9,411 bases of DNA from Competibacter_A sp003527885 (GTDB taxonomy: Bacteria > Pseudomonadota > Gammaproteobacteria > Competibacterales > Competibacteraceae): NCBI GenBank assembly GCA_035442025.1, contig DAORPQ010000093.1, positions 1-9,411 of the forward strand, read 5' to 3'. Shown in pieces: positions 1 through 5,963 of the stretch (positions are counted from its first letter, which is position 1; each line of letters begins with the position of its first letter). The notes below the pieces were generated by a model. It was given only the letters and a program-made list of their open reading frames with translations, was not told the origin of the DNA and searched no databases. The translations under genes and the position numbers were made by a program.

Positions 1-595
1 CTGCGGGTGCGCCGGCCCAGGGCTTGGCGGGCGGCGCCGAAGTCGATCAGCATGACCCGGGTGTCGCAGGTGCGGATATAGAGATTGCTGGGCTTGAGGT
101 CGCGGTGCAGGTAACCCTGGCCGTGGACCGCCTCCAGGGCTGGCATCACATCATCGAGCAGGTGGCGCAGTTCGGACTCGGGCAGGATGCCGCCCCGCTG
201 CAACAGGTTGCTCAGCGATTCGCCGTCCTCGTATTCCATGACGATGTAGGCGGAGCCGTTGGCGGTGAAATAATCCCGCACCCGCACCACGCACGGGTGG
301 TTGATCTGCACCAGGATCTTGGCTTCATCCAGGAACCGTTGCAGACCCCAGTCGTAGCAGGCCGGCTCGCCGCTGCGGGCGGGAATTTGGCCTTGCGCGT
401 TGGCGCGCACCGTGGTGCCGTTGTGATCGCGATAGGCCCATTCGGCCGGAAAATATTCCTTGATGGCGACCTGGTTTTCGAGCGCTTCGTGGATGGCTCG
501 GTAAGTGATGCCAAACCCGCCGGCCCCGAGGACTTTTTCAATCTGATAGCGGTGGAGGTTGAAGCCCTTCGGCAGCGCGTTGGTTTCGTCGGTCA
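1..595 (-). CDS. Eukaryotic-like Ser/Thr protein kinase, N-terminal 198 residues (3' end outside window)
   Basis: The product transfers phosphate from ATP to Ser/Thr of target proteins. Seen in the translation: a glycine-rich loop GAGGFGITY (residues 24-32), the beta3 lysine in VAIKEYFP (K46), a likely alphaC glutamate (E91 in RFLDEAKIL), the hinge region VMEYEDGESL (119-128), the catalytic loop HRDLKPSN (164-171, with D166, K168 and N171) and the DFG motif (D185). The frame is open to the window edge, so the activation loop, C-lobe and any membrane or sensor domain are missing. About 45 residues separate K46 from E91, longer than in PknB-type kinases; bacterial kinases with GFGITY and IKEY(F/L)P share this insert. 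The ATG at 595-593 is preceded by AAGGGAAG five bases upstream. It lies 64 bases after the PP2C phosphatase on the same strand, so the two are probably co-transcribed as a kinase/phosphatase pair. The kinase fold is certain; the targets are unknown. Confidence 0.95.
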
Positions 596-659
596 TCTGG
601 CTTCCCTTTCAGTCGTTGGGCGCGAGTTCGGGCTTTAGCGCGGCGGTGAAGGTCGAAGG

Positions 660-1487
660 TTAGCGGCGGTCGCCGTGGAACAACGAGGCGAAACCGGCGG
701 AAACCCGGCGTAGCCAATGCTCGGAGGCAACGGCCGTGCCAGCGCCGGCGCGCAGCAGGATCAAGGTGGCGTTGTCGGCGATTTTCCCCCCGCGGCGGGC
801 GGCTTGGTCGGCCAGGGTGCGGGCGGCGGCGGCGGGACCTTGATTTCGGGTGGTTTCCCACAGTTCGGGTTCGGTCACGTATTCCCAGACCCCATCCGAA
901 CACAGCGCCAGCAAATCGCCGTCTTGGACGGCAAACTGGCCGCTGTCCGGCTTGGGCGTTTCCGCGCCGCCCAGACACCGGTAAAGACGGTTCTGCGCCG
1001 GGTGGCTCGCCATGTCGGATTCGTCGATTTCTCCCAGGTCCATCAACAGTTGTACGGCCGAGTGATCGCGGGTCCGCATCAGGCGCTGGCCGTGCCGGAA
1101 ATGGTACAGCCGGCTGTCGCCGATATTCAACCAGTGCGCCTGATCCCGGTCGAGCCAAGCCATCACCACGGTGCTGCGCGCGGTTTCCGAGCGGGCGTTG
1201 ATGGCCTCGTGCATCCGCTGGCACAAGCGTTCGAGCGCGTCCGCGGGCGCGGCGCGTAGCGACTCCGGCGAGTTCTGGGCGAAGTCGCGGGCGACATCGA
1301 CCACGATCTGCGCCCCCAGGGCGCCATCGAGATGGCCGCCCATGCCGTCCGCGACGATAGCCAGCAACCCCGCTTGGCCGGGACCCTGAAAAACGCCCCA
1401 GCGGTCCTGTTGTTCTTGGCGCCCGCCTTGCTGGCTGGCGGCCCCTTGATCCCAGCCGGGAGAGCGGTGCGATTCGCGGGCGCTCAT
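660..1487 (-). CDS. PP2C-family Ser/Thr protein phosphatase
   Basis: A metal-dependent (Mn/Mg) phosphoprotein phosphatase of 275 residues, the usual size of a stand-alone bacterial PP2C domain (Stp/PrpC/PppA type). Metal-site motifs are all present: QQDRWG (D28), VADGMGGH (D47, G48), CSDGVWEY (D198) and ADNATLILL (D238). The core motif NIGDSRLYHFRHG (121-133) and TRDHS (139-143) are also present. No signal peptide or membrane segment is seen, so it should be cytoplasmic. The ATG at 1487 is chosen over an in-frame ATG at 1526 because AGGGAGGG sits about six bases upstream and because the start overlaps the stop of a small upstream ORF (ATGA). The partial kinase follows 64 bases downstream on the same strand, and the enzyme most likely reverses that kinase's phosphorylation. 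PppA/PpkA pairs regulate type VI secretion in some bacteria, but nothing else in this window supports that link. Confidence 0.95.
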   Translation of the reverse strand: MSARESHRSPGWDQGAASQQGGRQEQQDRWGVFQGPGQAGLLAIVADGMGGHLDGALGAQIVVDVARDFAQNSPESLRAAPADALERLCQRMHEAINARSETARSTVVMAWLDRDQAHWLNIGDSRLYHFRHGQRLMRTRDHSAVQLLMDLGEIDESDMASHPAQNRLYRCLGGAETPKPDSGQFAVQDGDLLALCSDGVWEYVTEPELWETTRNQGPAAAARTLADQAARRGGKIADNATLILLRAGAGTAVASEHWLRRVSAGFASLFHGDRR

Positions 1488-1594
1488 GTCGGCCCTCCCT
1501 GCCGCTCGGCGGCTGCGGGAGCGCAAAGCCGATGCGTCCGGGGGGCGATCCGATCGGTGGTGAGACAGGCGGCGCGAAAAAATCGCCCGGACAT
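1484..1594 (-). CDS. Possible 36-residue leader ORF coupled to the phosphatase
   Basis: This small ORF begins MSGRFFRAACLTTDR and ends in QGGPT. Its ATG (1594-1592) has an AAGGAGA Shine-Dalgarno five bases upstream, the best ribosome-binding site in the window. Its TGA (1486-1484) overlaps the phosphatase ATG in an ATGA arrangement, typical of translational coupling. The peptide is rich in Arg and Ala, with two cysteines (C10, C24), and shows no recognisable domain, signal peptide or membrane helix. It could be a true small protein, or a leader whose translation delivers ribosomes to the phosphatase start. The near-consensus ribosome-binding site and exact overlap argue against chance. The short length and lack of a known family keep confidence moderate. 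Confidence 0.5.
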   Translation of the reverse strand: MSGRFFRAACLTTDRIAPRTHRLCAPAAAERQGGPT

Positions 1595-1599
1595 GAAAA

Positions 1600-1606
1600 T
1601 CTCCTT
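1600..1606 (-). promoter_or_regulatory. Strong Shine-Dalgarno AAGGAGA of the leader ORF
   Basis: On the minus strand AAGGAGA is followed by TTTTC and then ATG at 1594, a near-perfect anti-16S match with a 5-base spacer. It is the main reason to believe the 36-codon ORF upstream of the phosphatase is translated. The ORF's other in-frame features give no independent support. Confidence 0.65.
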
Positions 1607-1751
1607 AATAGCACTTCGCGGGGAACGACGAGACGGTCCAACCGCCATGGCTGACCCGCCGGTTCGGCGTCATGACAAACCCGGTGCATTGGCCGGCGCA
1701 GGCGTGACTTGCGGCGTCTTGCCGCCGGTCGGGTCACGGCGCATTCCGGCT

Positions 1752-1780
1752 AGCATACGAACCATCGTTGCCGCGGGCAA
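1752..1780 (-). promoter_or_regulatory. Candidate sigma-70 promoter for the phosphatase/kinase unit
   Basis: On the minus strand TTGCCC (1780-1775) and TATGCT (1757-1752) are 17 bases apart, matching the -35 and -10 consensus at 3/6 and 4/6. This would give a leader of about 150 bases before the small ORF. It lies just downstream of the peroxiredoxin stop. I see no T-tailed hairpin in 1595-1807, so read-through from the peroxiredoxin gene is equally possible. Confidence 0.25.
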
Positions 1781-1807
1781 GTCGGCGCCAGAGGGTCTGG
1801 GGTTCGC

Positions 1808-2269
1808 CTATAGCAGTCTGAGCACTTCTCCGGCGTGGTTGGCGCAATCGGGCCTGTCGATAATATGGGCGATATGGCCGCTTTCATCGATGATGTAAGT
1901 GATCCGGTTGGCGATACCTAGCAAGTTTCTTGCCGCTCCCATCAAGCCGCCACCCACGGCGCCATAAGCTTGGGCGACGGCGGAATCGGTGTCGGCGATC
2001 AGGGGGAAGCTGAGGTGGTATTTTTCCGTGAAATGTTGGTGGGAGGCGGCATCTTGGGTGGAAACGCCGAGAATGTCCGCGCCCTTGTCGCGGATGGCCC
2101 GGTGGTGGTCGCGCAGGGAACAGGCCTGCTGGGTGCAGCCTGGCGTATCGTCCATCGGATAAAAGTAAAGCACCAGTTTGGTGCCGAAATAATCGGACAG
2201 TTTGACGGGGCTGCCATCGGCCGTGGTAGCGTTGAACAGCGGGGCGGCGTCACCAATTTTCAATTTCAT
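1808..2269 (-). CDS. bcp: Peroxiredoxin, PrxQ/BCP type (thiol peroxidase)
   Basis: This 153-residue protein has the usual length for a thioredoxin-dependent peroxiredoxin that reduces H2O2 and organic hydroperoxides. The active-site segment FYPMDDTPGCTQQACSLRD gives peroxidatic C45 (in the PxxxTPGC motif) and C50 five residues later, the resolving-cysteine position of the PrxQ/BCP subfamily. R122 in NRITYIID fits the conserved active-site arginine. A third cysteine, C142 (RPDCANHAGEVL), lies near the C-terminus. A Gly-rich stretch at 106-118 replaces the short loop usual before the Arg strand. The ATG at 2269 gives the canonical start (MKLKIGDAAP); no good Shine-Dalgarno precedes it. It is divergent from fadD across 302 bases and on the same strand as the phosphatase. 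It is probably a cytoplasmic antioxidant; the symbol is by family. Confidence 0.93.
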   Translation of the reverse strand: MKLKIGDAAPLFNATTADGSPVKLSDYFGTKLVLYFYPMDDTPGCTQQACSLRDHHRAIRDKGADILGVSTQDAASHQHFTEKYHLSFPLIADTDSAVAQAYGAVGGGLMGAARNLLGIANRITYIIDESGHIAHIIDRPDCANHAGEVLRLL

Positions 2270-2289
2270 TATTTTGCGCTCGCGGGTAA

Positions 2290-2319
2290 GGTATAGGATG
2301 AATTTCGGGTGGTTTTGAA
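2290..2319 (-). promoter_or_regulatory. Weak candidate promoter for the peroxiredoxin gene
   Basis: On the minus strand TTCAAA (2319-2314) and TATACC (2295-2290) are 18 bases apart, each matching 4/6 of the -35/-10 consensus. Transcription would begin near 2283, leaving a leader of only about 14 bases before the ATG at 2269, which agrees with the absence of an obvious Shine-Dalgarno. This is inference from spacing alone. Confidence 0.25.
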
Positions 2320-2335
2320 AAAGTTTAGGACAAAT

Positions 2336-2350
2336 TGACCATTGGGGTCA
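2336..2350. repeat. Inverted repeat TGACC-N5-GGTCA, operator candidate
   Basis: The sequence TGACCATTGGGGTCA is a perfect 5-bp inverted repeat around five bases, in the AT-rich part of the divergent peroxiredoxin/fadD region. Size and symmetry suit a dimeric repressor, for example a GntR- or TetR-type fatty-acid regulator. It lies upstream of both genes, about 16 bases from the peroxiredoxin -35 candidate. A 10-base palindrome of this kind can also arise by chance. Confidence 0.3.
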
Positions 2351-2571
2351 GTGCGTGCGTCGGCCGGCGCGGACGGGCGCTTTGGGGTGGCCTTGGAGCG
2401 CCTGTCTCGGTATTTGACGCGGTGTTCGGAAAAAACTTCCAGGCCGGCGCGCCGCTACAGGCCGCCGCTGACCTGGGGTTTGACAGCGCTAGAGTTAGAT
2501 AATGGTTGTCGGGTACAGCCAGCGATCGGGATCAAGGCGATTTATTCCAGCACAAGCCTCGGGAGAGGAGA

Positions 2572-4266
2572 ATGGAAAAAATTTGGTTAAAAGAATATCC
2601 CCCGGGGGTTCCGGCCGAAATCGACGCGCGCGAATTTTCCTCCCTGAAAGATATTTTAGAAAAAAGCTGCCAGCGTTTCGGAGAGCTGCCGGCCTATTCC
2701 AACATGGGCGTCACCCTGCGCTATCGCGACATCGACCGGCTCAGCCGCGATTTTGCGGCGTTCCTGCACGGCTTGGGATTGGGCAAGGGCGACCGGGTCG
2801 CGCTCATGATGCCCAACATCCTGCAATATCCGGTGGCGCTGTTTGGGGTGCTGCGCGCCGGGATGGTGGTGGTGAACGTCAACCCGCTCTACACGCCCCG
2901 CGAGCTGGAGCACCAGTTGAGCGATTCCGGTGCGGCCGCCATCGTCATCGTCGAAAATTTCGCGCATACCCTGCAAGACGTGTTGGACAAGACCCCGGTC
3001 AAGACGGTGGTGATGACCCGGTTGGGCGACCTGTTTCCTTGGCCCAAACGGCTTCTGGTCAATTTCGCCGTCAAGCACATTAAGAAATTGGTACCGGCTT
3101 GGGCGATTCCCGGCGCTATCTCCTTCGACAGCGCCTTGAAAGCCGGCGCCGGGCAGGCTTTGCGGGACGTGTCCCTGGCGCATGACGATCTGGCGTTTTT
3201 GCAATACACCGGCGGCACCACCGGAGTGGCCAAGGGTGCGATGCTGAGCCACGGTAACCTGGTGGGAAACTTACAGCAAACCTCGGCTTGGCTGAGCCCG
3301 TTTTCCAAGCCCGCCGAAGAAACCATCATCACCGCATTGCCGCTTTATCACATCTTCTCGCTGACCGCCAATTGCTTGACCTTCATGAAAGTCGGCGGTC
3401 ACAACGTCCTGATCACCAATCCCCGCGACCTGTCGGGCCTGGTCAAGGAGCTCGGCAAACTGCGCTTCACGGTCATCACCGGCGTGAACACCTTGTTCAA
3501 CGCTTTGTTGCACGCGCCGGGTTTCGACCGGTTGGATTTCGGCGCCCTCAAATTCAGTCTGGGAGGGGGCATGGCGGTACAGCGCGCGGTGGCGGAGCAT
3601 TGGAAGCAGTTGACCGGCGCTCCGTTGATCGAGGCCTACGGCTTGACCGAAACCTCGCCGGCGGTCTGCATCAATCCCCTGGATCTGGCGGACTACAACG
3701 GCAGCATCGGTTTACCGATTCCCTCCACCGAGCTGTCGATCCGCGATGACGAGAACCGCGAAAAGGGCATCGGCCAAGATCAGGTCGGTGAGATTTGCGT
3801 GCGCGGCCCCCAAGTGATGCGCGGCTATTGGAACCGTCCCGACGAGACCGCCAAGGTGCTGACCGAGGACGGGTTTCTGCGAACCGGCGACATCGGTTAC
3901 ATGGACGAGCGCGGCTACACCCGGATCGTCGACCGCAAGAAAGATCTGATTCTGGTGTCGGGCTTCAACGTTTATCCCAACGAGATCGAGGATGTGGTGG
4001 CCTTGCATCCGGGTGTGCTGGAGGTGGCCGCGGTCGGGGTGCCGGACGAGAAATCGGGTGAGGCGGTCAAGATCGTGGTGGTCAAGAAAGACCCGGCGCT
4101 GACGGCCGAGGCGCTGATCGCGCATTGTCGCCAGCACCTGACCGGTTACAAGGTGCCTCGGCGGGTCGAATTCCGCAAGGAGTTGCCAAAGACCAACGTC
4201 GGCAAGATCCTGCGCCGGATGCTGCGCGATACCGAAACAAGCGGGCGACCCGGCGCGAACGGCTGA
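2572..4266 (+). CDS. fadD: Long-chain acyl-CoA synthetase (fatty acid:CoA ligase)
   Basis: FadD activates long-chain fatty acids with ATP and CoA through an acyl-AMP intermediate, feeding beta-oxidation, and acts at the inner face of the cytoplasmic membrane. The product is 564 residues, against 561 in E. coli FadD, and is recognisably similar throughout: MEKIWLKEYPPGVPAEI at the N-terminus, then VNPLYTPRELEHQL. It has the P-loop YTGGTTGVAKG (212-222), the adenylate motif YGLTET (356-361), the FACS signature starting DGFLRTGDI (433-441) and the C-terminal catalytic lysine in NVGKILRR (K545). The ATG at 2572 is preferred over an upstream in-frame TTG at 2506 because GGGAGAGGAG directly precedes it and because it gives the same N-terminus as E. 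coli. It converges on the hydrolase gene with a 9-base gap. It could be regulated through the inverted repeat at 2336-2350, but this is unproven. Confidence 0.97.
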   Translation: MEKIWLKEYPPGVPAEIDAREFSSLKDILEKSCQRFGELPAYSNMGVTLRYRDIDRLSRDFAAFLHGLGLGKGDRVALMMPNILQYPVALFGVLRAGMVVVNVNPLYTPRELEHQLSDSGAAAIVIVENFAHTLQDVLDKTPVKTVVMTRLGDLFPWPKRLLVNFAVKHIKKLVPAWAIPGAISFDSALKAGAGQALRDVSLAHDDLAFLQYTGGTTGVAKGAMLSHGNLVGNLQQTSAWLSPFSKPAEETIITALPLYHIFSLTANCLTFMKVGGHNVLITNPRDLSGLVKELGKLRFTVITGVNTLFNALLHAPGFDRLDFGALKFSLGGGMAVQRAVAEHWKQLTGAPLIEAYGLTETSPAVCINPLDLADYNGSIGLPIPSTELSIRDDENREKGIGQDQVGEICVRGPQVMRGYWNRPDETAKVLTEDGFLRTGDIGYMDERGYTRIVDRKKDLILVSGFNVYPNEIEDVVALHPGVLEVAAVGVPDEKSGEAVKIVVVKKDPALTAEALIAHCRQHLTGYKVPRRVEFRKELPKTNVGKILRRMLRDTETSGRPGANG

Positions 4267-4275
4267 ACCGCCATC

Positions 4276-5106
4276 TCACGGCGCTCGCGCGGTCGCGGTC
4301 GCCGGCTGGGCCGCGAAGGTGCGCGCGATCCAAGCGAGCAAGTAATCCGCCATCTCCCGCCAGGTGGCTTCCAGCATCATGGCGTGCGCCATGTTCGGGC
4401 AAATATGGCATTCGGCGCGGTAGAAGCGGGCGGTTTCCCTGACCAGCGCCGGCGAGACGAAGACATCGTGCTGGGCGCCCAGGACCAGAACGGGTATCGA
4501 CAGCGGACCCGGCCTCAACCGCAGCGGGTTCAACCCCATCATGTCCAGCGAGACCACCTGCGATTCGGCTTGCACGTAATTGAAAAACTTGCGGAGCTTT
4601 TCGGTGGGCAGGTCCGGCGAAAACAGCAGCCGGCGCATCGTGTCGAGCGAGCCGTAACTGGGGCCGAACAGCGAAAACAGCGCCATCTGCTGGAACAGGA
4701 ACGGGTGGCTCATCGCCATGTGCAGGTTCGACGGAAGCAGCCCCTGTGGCGGTACGGAACCCATCAATACCATGCCCGCGACCGGGGGCGAGCTTTCCAA
4801 ATACTTTTGGACCACCATGCCGCCCATCGAGTGTCCGATCACCACGGGCGGGCGCGGTAGGGTAGCGGCCGCTTGCGCCAGATCGGCGACGTAATCGGCC
4901 AGCCGCCAGATATGCAAGCGCTCCCGGCCCTCGCTGCGCCCGTGACCACGCAGGCTGAACGCATGGGTTTCGTAACCGTTTTCGGCGAAGTAAGGTAAAA
5001 AATACTCATCCCAGATGCGGGCGTCGCTAAAGGAGCCATGGACGAACAACAGCGGCGGCCCTATAGGTGTCGTTTTTGGATAGCGGCTGACTCTGTCAAG
5101 ATACAT
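4276..5106 (-). CDS. Alpha/beta-hydrolase fold protein, substrate unknown
   Basis: A 276-residue single-domain hydrolase. The triad can be read directly: nucleophile S93 in GHSMGG, acid D214 in GAQHDVFV and H241 in NMAHAMM. The oxyanion-loop motif is HGSFSDA (23-29), and SLRGHGRSEG (51-60) is typical of the lysophospholipase/esterase-like branch. A hydrophobic cap region (about 125-200, with HPFLFQQMALFSLFG) would form the lid over the active site. There is no signal peptide, so it should be cytoplasmic. The ATG at 5106 follows AGGAAG at good spacing. It lies 132 bases after the second PilZ gene on the same strand, possibly in the same transcript. Being next to fadD suggests an acyl-ester substrate such as a lysophospholipid or monoacylglycerol, but fold and motifs alone cannot distinguish esterase, lipase, epoxide hydrolase or thioesterase. 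Confidence 0.9.
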   Translation of the reverse strand: MYLDRVSRYPKTTPIGPPLLFVHGSFSDARIWDEYFLPYFAENGYETHAFSLRGHGRSEGRERLHIWRLADYVADLAQAAATLPRPPVVIGHSMGGMVVQKYLESSPPVAGMVLMGSVPPQGLLPSNLHMAMSHPFLFQQMALFSLFGPSYGSLDTMRRLLFSPDLPTEKLRKFFNYVQAESQVVSLDMMGLNPLRLRPGPLSIPVLVLGAQHDVFVSPALVRETARFYRAECHICPNMAHAMMLEATWREMADYLLAWIARTFAAQPATATARAP

Positions 5107-5238
5107 CGTAGCTTCCTGGCGGTGAACGAGTAAGACAGCAACACCCTAGCAGGTTTCGTGTTCGGCGGCTTGATGCAAACGGCTGCGCCCCTGCGACGAT
5201 CCCGTCGGCGTTCTGGATCGGACCGGCTCGCGGTGGCC

Positions 5239-5580
5239 TCACGACCAGGTCGGATAACGCAAGTGGAGATAGCGCTGTTCGGCGATCAGAATGGAAAAAG
5301 GGATCTCTTTGCCAAGATGCAGCGCGACGTGATCGTTTTGGACGCGCACCACGGTTCCCTCGATTTTCGCCTGCGCGCCGCGCCGGAAGCGGACTACGCC
5401 CGCGACCGTATCGCCCGGACCGGGGGACAGCCGGCTGGAGGTGATATAGCGCAAGCCCCGCACCGAGACATCGATGACGGCCAGCGCTTGATTTTCGACC
5501 GTCAAGGTCGGCCGTTCCGAAAGCGGAAAACGGATGCGGTGAAACTCGCGCAATTCTTGAGGGGGCGATGGGGTAGACAT
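5239..5580 (-). CDS. PilZ domain protein 2 (c-di-GMP receptor)
   Basis: This small 113-residue protein is essentially one PilZ domain. Both c-di-GMP-binding elements are intact: the arginine switch R-E-F-H-R (R11, R15) and DVSVRG (D37-x-S39-x-x-G42). The beta-barrel continues through GTVVRVQN (75-82). There is no signal peptide or extra effector domain, so it probably acts by binding a partner when c-di-GMP is present. The ATG at 5580 is used rather than an in-frame TTG at 5610. It lies two bases after the TAG of PilZ 1, which implies translational coupling, and its own Shine-Dalgarno is weak. It is a clear paralogue of PilZ 1: a hand alignment is gapless over residues 11-88 with about half identical, including all binding residues. 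The downstream partner is unknown. Confidence 0.9.
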   Translation of the reverse strand: MSTPSPPQELREFHRIRFPLSERPTLTVENQALAVIDVSVRGLRYITSSRLSPGPGDTVAGVVRFRRGAQAKIEGTVVRVQNDHVALHLGKEIPFSILIAEQRYLHLRYPTWS

Positions 5581-5582
5581 GG

Positions 5583-5963
5583 CTACAGACCGGGTTCCAG
5601 GGGTGGCCAAAGGCGTAATTTTGCCCAGGTTCGGTAGTGGCTGAGCAAGTGACGTTCCTCGCTGCGCAGGATCGCGGACGGGATTTCGCTGTCGGGCATG
5701 TGGAGCGCGATTTCACCGTTTTGGACGCGAATGACCAAACCGCGAACGGCCGTTTGGGCGTTGCGCCGGAACAGGAGCTGGCCTTCCACGATGGTTCCGA
5801 GCACCGGTGCGGGTTGCTGGCTGACGGTGAAGCGTAAGCCCCGCACCGAGCAATCCAACACTTCATGGCGCTGTCGCCCGAGCCGCAAGAGCGGGCGCTC
5901 CGGTGGCGGAAATCCGAGTCGGTAAAATTCACGTTTTTCCGGTCCCGCCGGTGGCGCGCTCAT
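5583..5963 (-). CDS. PilZ domain protein 1 (c-di-GMP receptor)
   Basis: A 126-residue single PilZ domain. The binding motif residues are R11 and R15 (R-E-F-Y-R) and D37, S39 and G42 (DCSVRG), at the same positions as in the following PilZ gene. It has a longer tail (AKLRLWPPLEPGL) after the shared Y-x-T-W. The start is fixed by context: the ATG at 5963-5961 overlaps the xseA stop in an ATGA arrangement, and no Shine-Dalgarno is evident, so translation is likely coupled to xseA. A longer in-frame version from a TTG at 6026 would run about 60 bases further into xseA and is less likely. Expected to be cytoplasmic and to respond to c-di-GMP in motility, biofilm or envelope control. Its link to the nuclease gene is positional only. 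Confidence 0.9.
   Translation of the reverse strand: MSAPPAGPEKREFYRLGFPPPERPLLRLGRQRHEVLDCSVRGLRFTVSQQPAPVLGTIVEGQLLFRRNAQTAVRGLVIRVQNGEIALHMPDSEIPSAILRSEERHLLSHYRTWAKLRLWPPLEPGL

Larger units (their letters stand above)
2270..2571. promoter_or_regulatory. Divergent control region between peroxiredoxin and fadD
   Basis: These 302 bases hold no convincing gene and must contain both promoters. The left part (about 2255-2340) is AT-rich compared with its surroundings, consistent with promoter DNA. The right half is GC-rich and carries a weak hairpin: arms GGCGCT (2376-2381) and AGCGCC (2397-2402) with a 15-base loop. A perfect TTGACA lies at 2480-2485 and GATAAT at 2498-2503, but they are only 12 bases apart, so they do not form a standard promoter. 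No clean fadD promoter is visible by eye. Confidence 0.5.

Noticed and set aside
24..638. Plus-strand 204-codon frame opposite the kinase
   Set aside because: The kinase motifs are on the minus strand in a frame open to the window edge; the plus-strand frame is its antisense shadow.
1711..1725. Small hairpin GCGGC-N5-GCCGC after the peroxiredoxin gene, considered as a terminator
   Set aside because: Only 5 bp of stem and no T-run on either strand; chance is likely in such GC-rich DNA.
538..1737. Long minus-strand reading frame of 399 codons across the phosphatase
   Set aside because: Its translation is low-complexity Arg/Pro-rich and it overlaps the PP2C gene in another frame, where all catalytic motifs lie. 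It is a GC-rich shadow frame.
2480..2503. TTGACA followed by GATAAT, considered as the fadD promoter
   Set aside because: Each hexamer is good, but the 12-base spacer is well short of the 16-18 needed for sigma-70.
2342..2590. Plus-strand 82-codon frame in the peroxiredoxin/fadD gap
   Set aside because: It starts with TTG, has no ribosome-binding site, runs into the fadD start out of frame, and its translation shows no family features.
5107..5238. 132-base gap between PilZ 2 and the hydrolase, checked for a promoter or small gene
   Set aside because: TTGCAT and TAGGGT occur on the minus strand but about 24 bases apart; no convincing promoter, terminator or ORF was found.
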